This document shows positions 23,517 through 24,155 of a stretch of 24,155 nt of DNA, piece by piece. How positions within the stretch are numbered: position 1 is the stretch's first letter; the number at the start of each line of letters is the position of its first letter. The notes beneath the pieces were generated by a model, which worked only from the letters and a program-made list of their open reading frames with translations, was not told where the DNA came from and did not search any database. The stretch lies in assembly GCA_009927375.1 (NCBI GenBank), contig RFNE01000316.1, positions 1-24,155 of the forward strand, written 5' to 3'. The translations under genes were made by a program, and so were the position numbers. Origin of the DNA: Actinomycetota bacterium (GTDB lineage Bacteria > Actinomycetota > Acidimicrobiia > Acidimicrobiales > Ilumatobacteraceae).

Positions 23517-24155
23517 GGAGGTGGCGTTGCGTCGCGAGTCACGCGCCGCAGGCATCCAGTTCTCGCCGGCGGTTGCATCAATCCGTGCGAGGTATGTTGC
23601 GCCATGAGGCTCGATGGTCTTGCAAAGGCGGGTCGTCGCGTCGCTCCCGAGGTGTCGCCATGCTCGTTCGGACTGGCGATTCGTTTCGTCTTCGATGACC
23701 TGACGGAGTTCCAACCCCGCATCATTGACTCTGCCGTTCTTCGCGAGCCCGCGTGAGGAGAGACCCTCGATCGCTTCGGTGATCTGTGCATCGTCCGCGC
23801 CTCGACTGCGCGGAATCCACTCGCCCGGATAGCCGAGGAACGCATCGTGAAGAAGACCAGCTTGAACGCCGGAAATGTCGTGCGCTGCGAGGATCGCGAA
23901 GTGTGTGTCGCCGCGCCACTCTCTGATGCAATTGAGCGCGAGCCACGAGCTGACGAGTGGATCGTGTTCTGCACGGGGCCACGAGCGATGCGCGGCGTGC
24001 ATGATGCGACCGGCAACGGGGAGAGACTCGGCTGCTTCCCAAAGGCGTGGTCCGAGGGCGACGAGTTCGGTCTCGACGTCCGGCGTGTACTCGCGAAGAC
24101 CGCGTCCCACGGCGTCATTGCGCACGTTGTATGCAGCCTCAAACGTCGTGTGCTG
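23514..24155 (-). CDS. SCO6745-like protein (5' end cut by window edge)
   Basis: The frame is open to the right edge, so the N-terminus is missing; about 213 residues are in view. The order YNVRNDAVGRGLREYTPDV, then SSWLALNCIREWRGDTHFAILAAH, SGVQAGLLHDAF and a winged-helix-like AIEGLSSRGLAKNGRVNDAGLELRQVIEDETNR resembles the actinobacterial SCO6745 family, whose function is not established. The C-terminal part could bind nucleic acid like a MarR-type wing (inference). No catalytic motif or membrane segment is seen. It probably shares a transcript with the cysteine hydrolase 11 bases downstream. The family call is from memory of its pattern and should be treated as moderate. Confidence 0.62.
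   Translation of the reverse strand, partial: QHTTFEAAYNVRNDAVGRGLREYTPDVETELVALGPRLWEAAESLPVAGRIMHAAHRSWPRAEHDPLVSSWLALNCIREWRGDTHFAILAAHDISGVQAGLLHDAFLGYPGEWIPRSRGADDAQITEAIEGLSSRGLAKNGRVNDAGLELRQVIEDETNRQSERAWRHLGSDATTRLCKTIEPHGATYLARIDATAGENWMPAARDSRRNATS

Noticed and set aside
1..24155. CRISPR arrays, tRNA or rRNA genes, insertion sequences, phage genes
   Set aside because: No regularly spaced repeats, cloverleaf sequences, transposase motifs or terminal inverted repeats were seen; no gap over 300 bases lacks a gene.

Overview
The window is gene-dense, GC-rich DNA with 19 protein genes, many overlapping or abutting neighbours and no RNA genes. Actinomycete-type families (short one-domain XylG, UnbU/UnbV-like pair, SCO6745-like protein, NnrD), GTG starts and many apparently leaderless promoters point to a free-living actinobacterium. 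Acidimicrobiia-like aquatic bacteria fit best, but no rRNA or phylogenetic marker is present to prove it.

1-6543 is a D-xylose locus with divergent arms. The minus arm reads MFS transporter, Gfo/Idh/MocA dehydrogenase, xylose isomerase XylA (cut by the left edge), with start/stop overlaps at both junctions. The plus arm is the ABC importer XylF-XylH-XylG, with a strong hairpin between XylF and XylH. Together they import xylose and isomerise it, perhaps also oxidise it. No xylulokinase or regulator is in view.

6562-9808 (minus) is a two-gene unit: a membrane protein of the RnfD/NqrB type (UnbU-like), overlapping by 4 bases a CRTAC1/UnbV-like FG-GAP protein. These families are best known as unexplained conserved genes of enediyne clusters, but no enediyne synthase is here. 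9823-12538 holds a serine beta-lactamase-fold hydrolase, the NAD(P)H-hydrate repair dehydratase NnrD and a DUF4287/DUF1801 protein.

12554-16499 holds a Baeyer-Villiger monooxygenase divergent from a carotenoid oxygenase coupled to a short-chain dehydrogenase, a plausible apocarotenoid degradation module. 16489-24155 holds an M24 protein strikingly like the DMSP lyase DddP but lacking its catalytic Asp, a CorA magnesium channel with lower GC, an M20 amidohydrolase, an ABC-F ATPase, a second MFS exporter, an isochorismatase-fold hydrolase and an SCO6745-like protein cut by the right edge.

Two patterns cross the whole window. First, six genes are broken by seven lesions that are all net deletions (six of one base, one explained by loss of a 13-base tandem repeat unit). 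Consensus errors or an unusual deletion bias are likelier than six independent pseudogenes. Second, at least six genes have a TAnnnT hexamer 6-7 bases before the start codon, the layout of leaderless transcripts; a seventh has it at 8 bases.
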